A stretch of DNA of 64,000 bases from the NCBI GenBank assembly GCA_947095535.1, contig OX352774.1, forward strand, positions 116,997,996-117,061,995. The letters are read 5' to 3'. A program made the translations under genes and the position numbers. Below, one piece after another: positions 48,693 through 59,390 of the stretch; position 1 is the first letter of the stretch, and the number at the start of each line of letters is the position of its first letter. The notes under the pieces are model-generated. The model was not told the DNA's origin, made no database searches, and saw only the letters and a list, made by a program, of their open reading frames with translations. Source of the stretch: Poecilobothrus nobilitatus (lineage: Eukaryota > Arthropoda > Insecta > Diptera > Dolichopodidae).

Positions 48693-49392
48693 GCTATAAT
48701 GTTATTTTAATTTATTTTTTTTTTCCTTTTTTGCGGCCTGTCACCAACAAATGTTATTGGAAAGAAATATAAACCAACTCTTACAAAGATATCCTTTTTG
48801 TGTTTACGGCCTATGTATTGGTTGTGTTATTTATAAAACACAAAAGTCTATGACATCTTTTTTACCATTATTTTATTTTTGTTTTTGTTAAAAAAAAAAT
48901 AAAAAATTGTAATTCAGATTTGTTGTCAGATTCGATTAGTTTTCGATTAGCATATTTTTTTAATAGACTAAGAAATGATTTTAAATTATATTTGGCAAAA
49001 AAAAATATATTCAAGCTAAATATTCAAGAATATGCTTTTGTTTTTTTTTTATGTGCTTTTATATTTGATTTTGAACTTTTTTAACTCCTAGAATATTAAA
49101 TTTAATTTTTTTTTAAGTGACACTTGGTTATTGACCTAAACATAAAATCTGAATAAATTTAATTTTTTGTTTGAGTGGTCTTTCAAATTCATTTTTAATT
49201 TTAATGTAAATGTTCCTGCACTTCTTTGGAAATTTTTATAAACAATATTTATATGTAGGTACAGAATTTGAAGAGAGTAATGGGTAAGCAAGTGGAAATT
49301 GATATGGAAGGTAAGAACCTACAAAAATCTTGCATTGCAGGTTTGTAATGGCACCCAAAAATTTTGTAATATATATATATATGTATCTATAT

Positions 49393-50035
49393 GTACTAGC
49401 AGAGTTACCCGCTGTTGCCAGGGGAAATAAAAATTTTTAATATTTTGAAATTTTATTTTTATTGTTATTTATTTTAAACATTTTTTTTGGCAGGGTTGGT
49501 GGTAAGTTTGAAAACCAAGTAAAAGAATAGAATACGTGCACGTTCTCTGTAATAATGTAGTATCCACCCCCATCAAAATTAGTCTTGTATGTATTTTATT
49601 ACACCTGGATATTTAACAAAGTATTTAACTAACTGATGAAAAATATGATATTAAATATTGCATTACATTTACGCCGAATAGACTAACGGAGCTTAATAAT
49701 AAGAATATGAAATCGACCTGGATTAGCGGAACTTAACAAAAATTTGTTTCAGTCTTTCAGACTATAATATCACCCTAAAAAATTTGACATTAATTGTCGG
49801 TTAATATATTGCCATCTAATTTATTCAATAAACGCCTAAAGCTAAGAGGAACATTTATATAAATTTTTAACTTAATCGGTCGAACCTTTGTAGGCGTGAC
49901 AACGGTTCCTTAAGAACTTTAACAGACTGCTGGACCGCAATTATCATGTGAAATTTGGTTGCAATCGGTCTGGTAATTTTTAAGTGAATCTGAGACAAAC
50001 AAACACATATTTTAATATTAAATATATATTAGACA
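49393..50035 (+). mobile_element. RTE-like non-LTR tail or derived SINE
   Basis: Starts tactagcagagttacccgct and ends with a tgtgaaatttggttgcaatc + ggtctggtaa...gagacaaacaaacacat block and AT-rich tail. Many insect RTE-type elements and their derivatives end in a comparable 'aaatttggt.caaatcggt...gacaaacaaacaca' block. No coding part is seen. The assignment is by resemblance only. Confidence 0.45.
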
Positions 50036-50370
50036 TTTTTCTTATTAGAACACTATTTGATCACCATTTTCATTCTTTCAATTGGAAAAAAAACCATCCA
50101 TCAATTTATATATTCTTTTGTATTTTATATTTTTTTTTTTTTTTAAAAAGAACCTTTACAGAAAAGAAAAGTGCTCGAAAATTGGGTTCATCGAATTCGT
50201 TCCTGCAAAAGAAGTCGTGGAGGCCATTTGAATGATGTTTTATTCAGAACTTAATTGTATCGATTATACTTCACATTAAATAAAAAACATTTGAATTTCC
50301 TTAACAATTAGAGCGTTTTTTTTTGAAAAGAAATCATATCACTCAATTTGAAAAACCAATACAACTGTTT

Positions 50371-51105
50371 TATACCCTACACCTAATATATTTTATATAG
50401 TAGGTTACTAATTAAGAAAGGGAGGCTAAGTTCGAATCTGGACGAAATCGGTCCATGGGTTCGGATTCTGTAAGCTTCCGAATGATTCTGGAGCAAACGG
50501 GATTTCTCCAAAACCAAGAAAGATAGAACCTTTACATGTGTGGTACACTGGTGTTCTTTCATGTTTTATTTATGTCTCTGAAATTTGAGACGATTTAGTC
50601 CATGTCTTCGAATTTTGGAAGCTTTCGAACAAACAAAGATAGAACCTTTGAATTTGGTACAATGGTGTTCTTTCGTATTTGATTTATGTTTCTGAAATTT
50701 GGGAGGATTTGGTCCATGGGTTCGGATCTTGGAAGCTTCCGGACGAGCCCCAGAGCAAACGAATATATCTCTATAACCAACAATGATAGAATCTTTATTT
50801 TTAGTACAAGGGTGTTCTGTTATGTTTCTTTTTCTGTGAAATTGCAAACTGACATTTAAAAGGATTTGGACCATGGGTTCGTATTTTGGAAACTTCCGAA
50901 CGAGCACAAGAGCAAACGAGCATATCTCCAAAACCAACAAAAGTAGAACCTTTAAATTTAGTAGAATGGTGTTCTGCCATGTTTACTTTATGTCCCGGTT
51001 CAAGGAGCTGCCAAAAAATTTATGGATTTTTAATTTAATTAGAATTATTCAAGTGTAGGGTATTAATAAGTCGGTTGCATCGACTTAATGTTACATATAT
51101 TTGTT
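50371..51105. repeat. family C dispersed repeat, copy C2
   Basis: Left end tataccctacaccta (50371) and right end gtgtagggtat (51054-51064), followed by taagtcggttgcatcgactt as in C1. The interior consists of about four diverged tandem units of 120-170 bp sharing ccatgggttcgg, aagcttccg, agagcaaacga, and atagaacctttga...ggtgttct. The open frames across it only trace these units. Confidence 0.8.
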
Positions 51106-51235
51106 TTTATTCTTTTTTAGTTTTTTCAACCGTTTTGAGTCGATAAATTGTTATAACATAATTTAATATGATAAACTTTTTAATAAATTTTTTAAAAAAA
51201 ATTTGTAAATTGTATTTTATTTATTTTATATGCAG

Positions 51236-51432
51236 GTTTTGTTGGTGAAGGACTTGGTTTTGATGATCGTGAATATTATTTAGTTTGGTATATATTATTT
51301 ATTATATTTGTACCATATGCAATGTTACCGTTACCATTAAGATGGTGTGTTATAGCTGGTACAATGTCAGCATGTTGTCATTTAATTGTAATTGCAATTT
51401 TTAAATTAACAAATGAAAATGATAATGAAGGT
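51236..51432 (+). CDS. Ac78C: adenylyl cyclase, coding exon 4 (TM4-TM5)
   Basis: Completes Gly476 and encodes residues 477-541: FVGEGLGFDDREYYLVWYIL, then the strongly family-specific PYAMLPLPLRW, then AGTMSACCHLIVIAIFKL. TM4 is about 489-508 and TM5 about 511-533. The GDG.GY....F..Y.MLPLPL.W motif is shared with ADCY8. The exon ends GAAGGT before gtaagt in phase 0; the alternative donor 2 nt upstream would break the frame. Confidence 0.93.
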
Positions 51433-53910
51433 GTAAGTATTTTTTAATTTATTTAAACTCGAATAATAATTAAAATATATTTTTTGTTGTTATTATACCC
51501 GTACGATAAGTATCGAATATAATAAAATTACTCCTCCGTTTGTAACACCTCGAAATAAGCGAGCTAGATATACCTTCAAAGGTATGGATCGGATCAAAAT
51601 CAAATGCTGAGTCGATTAAGTCATGTCCGTGCGTCCGTCCGTCAGCACACTAATCAAAAATGAAGAAAGCTAGAATCTTGAAATTTACGCAAAATATTCT
51701 GGGAGCAATTTGTAGGTTCCCTATTTTTTTTGGTTGAGTTCCGACCAAAAAACAACTAACTTGTAGATCTCCACAATTTTTTTTAAATAGAGCCATCAAA
51801 TTTTAACTGCTGATAGATATCATAAAAATATTAATTTTCTGACAATATTAATTTTTCTGTAGCCCCACCCGTTAAGGAGGTACAGCCCTCCAAAGTTCGA
51901 AAATTCTCTATATTTAAATTGTTATAACACAAGCTCTATAAGGTATATCTTCAATCTGAAAATTCCAAACGATAAGTGCTATTGTGAGCTTTACAAACAT
52001 GTATATAATAAATATATACGGTGTCTTAATTTACCGTTATGCGAAACTGAATTATTGCAAAAACCTTTAACCCTTCTATCTTTTAAACGGTTTAAGTTGG
52101 AAACTTAAATTTTGACAGAAGTTAGATCTTTGAAAATAAGTATGAGTGATTTCAGAAATTTTTTTTGTATCACCCCCCGTTTAGGAGCTGTAAGAGGTCA
52201 AAAACTGAAAATTTCCTATATTTAAACACCTGTAACTTGAACACCTGTTACAATTTTTTTGAAGTAATACATAAAAATTAAAGCTTCAACATTATACTCT
52301 TATTTGTGTTAACAACTTTTTTCAATAATATAGGGTTACTTTATAATTGACGAAAGTGTTACTTGATTTTTTCAAATTTTCTAACAAATTTCTTTAACGA
52401 ATTTTTTGTATTTTGTTTTACTCGATAATTTGAAATTGTTGAGGATATAATGCGTAGTACAAAAAAATGTAAATAAATAAACAACATAACGGTTGCTTGA
52501 AGAATTTTTATTTATATGATATTGATATACATTCATACTTATATAATATCATGTTTATTTACATATCGTATATGTCAGTGATGAATGAATGATAAGAGTA
52601 TAGATGTATGTTATATAGCGCCGTATTTACATACATATATGTATGTATTTTATTGTACTTATAAGAAATTATTCTATGAGTGGAAATATTTTTAAAGAAA
52701 TATTGCAATGTATGGTAATATACTTATAACAATATAAATATACTATGTACGCATTAATATAATATAATATTTAAAATTATATTTACTATTTTGTACTAAG
52801 TAAATTTAATATACATTTAACGCTTAGTATTAAATGGCACTATAGAATATTTGAAAAAGTTTTGGATTGATAATCGTTATGTGGAAGGTTAAAATCTGCT
52901 TTTGAAGAATGTGTAAACATATAGTTTGAATATATGTACAACCCATAGTTCTAGAAATTATAAAATTCACCCAAATTATTTTAAAATCCTAAAATATTAA
53001 AAAAATAATATTGTAAGCAGAGTGACAGGCTGTGAACATACTAACGGTTCATACGGGTATCTAAGAGTTGACAAAGCCAACTGTATTCTTTCTAGTTTTA
53101 AATTAATTTTTTTTTCAAAAAAAAAATCTTCGTCTTAGTTCAATTCGATTAAATTCGATTAAATTTAATGAAATAAATCAACTGCATCGATAATCTAATC
53201 AATCTTTAGCATTTTAATTGACAGGTTACCAATATAGATCATTTAATTCATTAAACTTAACTCTTTCTTTAAATTAATCTCTCACCTGATCCTATAAAAG
53301 CTTTTTAACTGTAAAATAAGTACGCACACTGTCAGATAGATTGGCGGCGTTAAAATTCCTGGAATCTATATCTACAAACAGAAGACTGTTATAAACTGTC
53401 GCAAATTTAAAGATTTGGCCAGGCAGTTTAACATCCAGGTACCTTTGCTAAGTACTAGGTAGGAACTAAAAATGTGAAGAGCATTCTTCGCAAAAAACTG
53501 AAATTAGTTTTAGCAATTGGGATAGAAAAGTTTCTATGTAATATCACAATGGACCAAATACGGTCTAAGTGTGTCTTTCACTTTACCCTAATCTAACCTC
53601 ACTTTACAGGCGATTTTAGGAATTTTTAATACATCGGTTTTTCAGTTTTGGGAAACAATTTAGAAGTTGTCTACTAAAGAGTTCAATATTTAAAATGTAT
53701 TTGAAATGGGGATCCCTAACTATTTATAACATTTAATTTACATTAGTAATCTTATAAATTTAAAGAAGCTAAAATTCAAATCATATTCGAGTTATATTAC
53801 ATTTATTTTTAATAATATATAATATTTTTTTATTTTATTTTCATATACGCTCACTTTATATATGAATTGGGAAAATTATGAATTAAATTGAAAAAAAAAT
53901 ATATATATAG
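51433..53910 (+). other. Ac78C: intron 4 of the cyclase
   Basis: 2.48 kb, donor gtaagt, acceptor atatatatag, phase 0. Most of it is the family A copy A3. 53330-53640 is richer in GC (ggcggcgttaaaattcctgg, ctaatctaacctcactttac) but was not recognised. Confidence 0.8.
51495..53095 (-). repeat. family A dispersed repeat, copy A3
   Basis: Same orientation as A2, from atacccgtacgataag (51495) to ggttcatacgggtat (ending 53060) and the outer end acaaagccaactgtattctt. It is more diverged than the A1/A2 pair and carries a single copy of the ataccttcaaaggtatggat block. Located within cyclase intron 4. Confidence 0.85.
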
Positions 53911-54100
53911 ACTGATTGTGTTCTCTATCAAATTTTTACGAATTTTTTATTATATACTGCAATAAATGTTGCCGGTATGTATACAAAATATTTAACAGAT
54001 AGAGGACAACGTTTGGCATTCATTGAAACTCATAAAGCCATGGAACATAAAAAAGAGTCAGAAAATGAATTTTTAAAAACTCAAAAGTTACTGGATTCAA
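53911..54100 (+). CDS. Ac78C: adenylyl cyclase, coding exon 5 (TM6 and helical linker)
   Basis: Encodes residues 542-604 plus one base of codon 605. TM6 is about 545-569 (LYQIFTNFLLYTAINVAGMY), followed by KYLTDRGQRLAFIETHK and a charged helix ending KLLDS. In cyclases this segment (YL.DR.QR.AF.ET) leads into the signalling helix, and then a conserved LP motif begins the C1 catalytic domain. The catalytic exon is not in the window. It ends TCAA before gtaagt in phase 1, so the next exon should complete an A-starting codon. With exons 2-4 this gives exactly six membrane spans. Assignment to membrane adenylyl cyclase is firm, and to the Ac78C/ADCY8 type probable. Confidence 0.93.
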
Positions 54101-54340
54101 GTAAGTTTAACTTTATATAATTTTCTTTTTTATTATGTAAATATAATTTTTAATTTCTTATACTTTTCAAAAATTTTTAAACTTTAAGAATTTTTTAAAT
54201 TATAAAAATTTTGTGTGAAAATTATATTTAAAAACTTTTTCTTTCAGTTTTTCTTGTCCCTAGGGTTATTTTAATTTATGCAAAGAATTTAAAATAATAA
54301 TTTTTATAAAAGACTATAACAGATCACAAAACTATCCGTA

Positions 54341-54404
54341 CTTCATCACAACTACTTCATCAAATATACAACTACTTCATCAAATATACAACTACTTCAT
54401 CACA
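54341..54404. repeat. 20-bp tandem repeat, about 3 copies
   Basis: caactacttcatcaaatata at 54349-54368 and 54369-54388 is perfect, with a partial third copy (caactacttcatcacaataa). Confidence 0.9.
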
Positions 54405-54617
54405 ATAATTATTATTACTAGTCATATACTGACATAAGCATTTTAAATGGCACAATATTTAAATATCTTAAATTTCTAAAAAATTATGTTGGTCTTAAAG
54501 TTAATTGTACTTAATATAACTAACAAAAATTTATAGGTCTAAAAAGGAGTGTCATCGGCCGAGTATAATCGTGTTTAATTTGTGATGCCGTTGTAAAAAA
54601 AATTAATTTAAGGGGTG

Positions 54618-54964
54618 ATATATGTGATATTAGAGCATTAAATACTCCAGAAAATGGTCTAATATCACATATATTTTACCACAATGAGGAGTACATTAAG
54701 AAGACTTTGTTCACGAGATTCATAGACCCTAAGCATTTCATCTTCTTAGATAAAAATGGTTATATTCAAAAGCAAATATGGTTATATAATGGTTATATTC
54801 ATGTCCCTATACTATTTCACTATAATAGTAGACGGCCACATGCAAAAAAAATCGAATATAACCAAAGCAATATTAAGGCTGATAATATGAAATACGACAT
54901 GTCTATACCAGATAAAGACAAAACGATAAGAAATAATTATTGGTGGTTAAACATATCGGAGTAA
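54618..54964 (+). pseudogene. C-terminal LINE fragment, copy L3
   Basis: From about 54630 the frame reads ALNTPENGLISHIFYHNEEY, matching NTNEHGLISKIYYHNEEYIK of copy L1. IDPKHFIFLDKNGYI, HVPILFHYNSRR and NYWWLN follow. A small internal duplication inserts an extra GYI segment (residues about QIWLYNGYI). The first 40 nt contain a 17-bp inverted repeat with the coding part. The 3' tail has gatataggttaagttagatt. It is 5'-truncated, inactive and in the host gene orientation. Confidence 0.8.
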
Positions 54965-55639
54965 AGAATAAATCTTTTTTGTAAATTTTGTAGTATTAAG
55001 AATAGGGTAGTTAGTGTTAAGGATATAGGTTAAGTTAGATTAGAGCTTTTTATTTCAAAAAATCAACTGTCTCCACCACAGGACCGACCGCCACTACACG
55101 AAAAGTACAATGCCAAAATTTATAGATTTTTTACATAATAATTTAAATCAAAGCAAAATAACTTCTAATAATTTAACAACATTTTGTTTTATTCAAGAAC
55201 AATAATAAAATAAGTAATGAAATCGTAAAAATATATGTATGTGCATTCATTCATACATCCATTATTTTACATTATTATGTAATGTACATGATTTTTTTTT
55301 CATTCAAAAATATTAGAAGTAAAATATTTTTTAAGTTATATACAATTTTTATTATTATAAAAATTGTAATTTTTATTATTATACAGTTTTTATTATTATA
55401 AAAACTGTAAACAAATACAAAACAAAGATAAGATTAATATTGAATCTGCTAACAAAAATTTTACCGTTTTAATTTTATGTCATCAACAAAAGAATAATAT
55501 GCATAGATATAAGTATGTACATATAAATTTTGAGAAATAATAAAAAAAAAACAAAAATATTGTTCATATAAATTCATATGGAGTGTTATGTATGAAATTT
55601 GGACTTAGAAAAAAATTAAATAAAAGTTAAAGTTAGTCC

Positions 55640-56060
55640 GATCAAAAAATGTTCTATGGCAAAGCTATTGCTCTTTAAATGTGTAACAACTTTTTTTTAA
55701 TAATTTTTCTCATAAAATTTGTCTGTTACGAAATATTCGTAAAAAACTTAAAAAGTACACTAATAAACTACCAGTTGGGGTTGTTCGACTTGCTCCAAAA
55801 GCTTATCAATCCGAGATATTTACGTCAAAACCTTAAATATGAAATTACAAAAATTCTGCTCAGTCGTTTAAGCTGTACACGTGCCCACAGACATACCCAC
55901 ACACACACACACAGGCGGACATCATGTTAAAAAATATTTTACAGCCTTCTCCACATCGGAGTAGTGCATATTTGCCAAAATCTCGGGTACAAATTTTTAG
56001 TATGAAAACAATACCTACCTTATACAATATACATAATTGTATGCGGTCGCTAAAAAATAT
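55640..56060 (+). repeat. dispersed repeat family E, copy 2
   Basis: Matches 16540-16800 in order, with an (AC)n run (cacacacacacacacagg) at 55898-55914 and the end block atacataattgtatgcggtc. No coding sequence. Confidence 0.65.
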
Positions 56061-56629
56061 AGATTTTACATTGATTTTTGTTTAATTTTTACAATGATAT
56101 AAAAAAGAAAATAAATGTTACAATTGTAATAATAATAAATATGAATTAAAAATAAATATAGATTAAGACAAAAATTTAATATACAAAAAACTTATATTAG
56201 ACCTCGAAGAAAATAAGTTTACACGTTGGTGTATTTAAATTAATTGCATATTTATAGGATATAATAAAATGTTCAAGCACTTAAGATTGCAAAATATAAA
56301 GGTTAGTGGTGAAATCAAAACAAGAGAAAAATTAAACACAAGAAAAGTAGATCTGGTTTAATCATTTAGCAAATTTTAGAAGATACTGCTCCTAATTCTA
56401 TAATCGATATAAATTCTTTTAATAAATTTATTCTACCATTATTATTTTAACGGTTATAAGTTAATTAATTTAAAAGAATAAGAGAAAAACCATGGTTATA
56501 TTATTACGTCATATTGAAAAAGAAATTATTTTTAGATTGTTACTTTGGTTTCAGTTTTCCTTCTTCTTTTTTTTTTTGATTTGTTTTGTTGATTTCTGTA
56601 AGACTTTCCTAAGCAAACATTTACAAAAC

Positions 56630-57048
56630 AAATAAAATAATATGTAAAAAAAATATTTTTTAAAATATGCTTTTATCGAAACCAAATTCGCCCCCTAAAA
56701 AGTAGAAAATAAAATTGATTGCAAAACTTTAGCTTTTTTGACTGTTATAATATAAAAGTGAATTGCTAGTGCAAGCATTTTGGACTGTTATAATATAAAA
56801 GTAAATTGCTGGAATAAAGTTAAATAAAAATCTAGGAAATTTGAGGTTCGTGCTTCTTTTTTATTCCAGCAATTTACTTTTATATTATAACAGTCCAAAA
56901 TGCTTGCACTAGCAATTTACTTTTATATTATAACAGTCAAAAAAGCTAAAGTTTTGCAATCAATTTTATTTTCTACTTTTTAGGGGGCGAATTTGGTTTC
57001 GATAAAAGCATATTTTAAAAAATATTTTTTTTACATATTATTTTATTT
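56630..57048. repeat. near-perfect palindrome, 189-bp arms
   Basis: Left arm 56630-56818 and right arm 56860-57048 are reverse complements at 188 of 189 positions by my alignment; the only difference is g at 56760. A 41-bp spacer (56819-56859) lies between. Each arm contains a 22-bp unit gactgttataatataaaagt twice and the ttcgccccctaaaaag block found once in family F copy 1 (10835). As RNA it would form a long hairpin. Confidence 0.95.
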
Positions 57049-57379
57049 TATACTTTTTAGTTTTAAATGAAACACATAATTTGAATTTAAAAATATGGGA
57101 TATTTTTTATTCATACATAAATTAATTATTGTTTCTGATATAAAATACGTTTTATAATTTTATACCAAATGTTTAAGTAAATTAAGAGATGTTAAATGGA
57201 TTCCATTACAGTAAGAGTAAAAATTTTTTATTCCAGTATGTAATTCATAAATAAAGAAAGTACCTCGCAGGGTAAAATATGTACCAAAATACTGTGATTA
57301 TATAAATATTACAATCCAACAACATAACTCGAATGAAAATGATATACATAAATGTACTTTACTGTATATTTCTATAGTA

Positions 57380-58520
57380 TACTATTAGTAGTATATCGTA
57401 TATCCAAACAAACATCTAACCTGGAACACCTACCTACCTAATCGCTTAATAAGATCATGCAGTAAAAAATGTTGACAAATATCTTGATTTAAATTATAAA
57501 CAAATGGAGCGGAACAAAATAATTTAGGAAATTAGTTTAACATAATATTATGTGTATCCAGCCATTGGTGCAGTGGTTGACGCACCGCTTCTCATTCATA
57601 AGGGAATGAGAGGTCACGCGTTCGATTCCCGGCTGGGTACAATAATTATAAAATAAAAAAAAAAAAATTCATATATCGCAATATGTAAATACTTTATAAT
57701 ATATCATTATATCACGTACACATTCCTACCAGGAAACAAGGGTTATAGCTACCACATTTATGTACCACGGTACCTGAATATAAATAAATAAATAAATATT
57801 ATGTACATACGTACGTACATATTTACATACGTAGTTTTAATTTTTTGTGTTGACAAATCATAATGCGTAATAGATTTTTTGTTTGTAAATCATAATGCGT
57901 AATGCGCAAAAGCATAATTTTGTAATGATCTTTACTTTTTATATTCTTTTCTATGTACCAAAATAATATTATGTAGGTAGATAAAATTTTATTTAAAAAA
58001 TATTGATGAATAGAGTTAAAAAAAAAAAATTATACATATATACGAATTGGATTCGAACCACAGTCCACATATTAATACTAACTTTCAAGACCTGTACACT
58101 TTCCTCTGCACCATATATGCATTAAAGAATGTTGACAGCAAATATTTTGATTTAAATACTAAACAAATGTTGTAAACAAAATAACTTAGCAACATACATA
58201 AAAATATTATATGCATGGATTGTGTTTTGCTAATTATGCTAATACAAAACACCAGGAAAGATCAAAAATATAATGTGTATGTTTGTATGCATGAATAAGA
58301 GATAAAAATGTAAGTTTTAAATTGATATATACAAAAATGTATACATATTTTATTCAAAAAATGTTGATGAATAGATAGTTAAAAAAAAGAAAATGTTGCA
58401 TGTGAACTGGATTCGAACAACATGATCCCCACTTTTGAAACCTGTACACTATCCTCTGCACCATACTACACTTACAAATGTTGCTAACAGATTACGAAGA
58501 TAATAAAAAGCGTGACAGAA
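57380..58520 (-). repeat. tandem array of diverged tRNA-like units (family S3)
   Basis: Three related segments follow each other. One has no recognisable tRNA-like part (about 57465-57545, interrupted by the S1 SINE). The second is about 57990-58200 and the third about 58370-58500. Shared blocks are atgttgac.aaatat.ttgatttaaa and, in the last two, cctgtacacttcctctgcac with gaa.tggattcgaac. On the minus strand these read A-box-like tggtgcagaggatagtgtac and B-box-like gttcgaatcc, so the units resemble SINE heads. Confidence 0.6.
57554..57794 (+). mobile_element. tRNA-derived SINE (family S1), plus strand
   Basis: Begins gtatccagccattggtgcag, with A-box-like tggtgcagtggttgacgcac and B-box-like gcgttcgattccc. 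The AT-rich body and aaataaataaat tail match the 32248-32492 copy. A 10-bp direct repeat, aatattatgt, at 57544-57553 and 57795-57804 is the likely target duplication. Internal promoter boxes are well kept. Confidence 0.9.
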
Positions 58521-58523
58521 TGA

Positions 58524-58527
58524 CAAA

Positions 58528-58562
<35 letters not shown>

Positions 58563-58563
58563 A
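58524..58563. repeat. (AAAT)n microsatellite
   Basis: About 40 bases of perfect aaat/ataa repeats at the edge of the S3 array, consistent with a SINE tail. Confidence 0.9.
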
Positions 58564-59390
58564 CCGACAGCGACGAGTTAATATAAAAGCATATAAAATA
58601 TAAAATACAAAGTATAATGAAAATTAAATACATTTTCTAAAAGATATTTTCCTGTATTTGTCGAAACAAAATTTTCGAAGGGTTAGATATATTTACGTAT
58701 ACGTTCAAACACATGAAAATTCTTTTTTTAAAGAAAAATGAAAATCATAGATTTGTATTCAGTTTTCTATTTTGTTTTTTTTTGCATTATAATATTTTCC
58801 TTTGGAATTCAAATAACTTGATTCTATATATCATTCAATACAAACATACGTGTATATATATATGTATATATTTATAATACTTGTACTTGAAATTCGTACT
58901 CTGGAAAAGAAGAAGAAGAAAACTAAACCAAAAGGTTGTTTTTATTGTTATTAAAAATCCAAAATTATGCAATTATATGCATAAAAAGGAATTAATTAAA
59001 AATCTTTTTTTTGATTTATTTCCCCCTTAACATTTTTAAAAGCGATGTAATTTATAAAATATAATGAACATGTTACAATCATAAATTGTTCATAAAATAA
59101 AACTATTTGAACATAAAAATAATTTTCTTTAATTAAACATATTATTATTCTCGGTGTTTTTTTTTTTCTACAGCAGAAAGCCCTTATTTTAATACAAATG
59201 AATTTAATTTTGGAATTATATCCAAAGTAAGAATTTATCTATAAGATGAATTTTTCTTTTAGCTCTTATTTTAGTTAGCATTCTCAACAAATGAAAGAGT
59301 AATTATGACATTCCCTTCTGTCCTTTTAAGACTGACATGAATAGGACTAGTCTAAATGTACAAAATCTTGAAAAATTAGAAGGAAAATTT

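Larger units (their letters stand above)
44482..51235 (+). other. Ac78C: intron 3 of the cyclase, transposon-rich
   Basis: 6.75 kb with donor gtaatt and acceptor tatgcag. It holds S2 SINEs, LINE fragment L2, an I-like LINE tail, a Tc1-like relic, an RTE-like tail and repeat C2, each listed separately. 46940-47740 and 48700-49240 are AT-rich with nothing recognised. Confidence 0.8.

Noticed and set aside
49259..49310. Microexon-like sequence in cyclase intron 3 (tag acceptor, gtaagc and gtaaga donors)
   Set aside because: With the phase left by exon 3 the longer version hits a TAA and the shorter ones shift the frame. Exons 3 and 4 already join to restore the conserved protein.
50566..51058. 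Overlapping open frames on both strands
   Set aside because: Same explanation: internal tandem units of repeat C2.
53330..53640. GC-richer island in cyclase intron 4 as an extra exon
   Set aside because: No open frame with fitting splice sites. Exons 4 and 5 already join in phase across the conserved TM5-TM6 region.
57557..57640. A genuine tRNA gene
   Set aside because: The head has A- and B-box-like sequences, but the middle helix is too long for an anticodon arm. The sequence continues into a SINE body with an A-rich tail and has a sister copy with target duplication.
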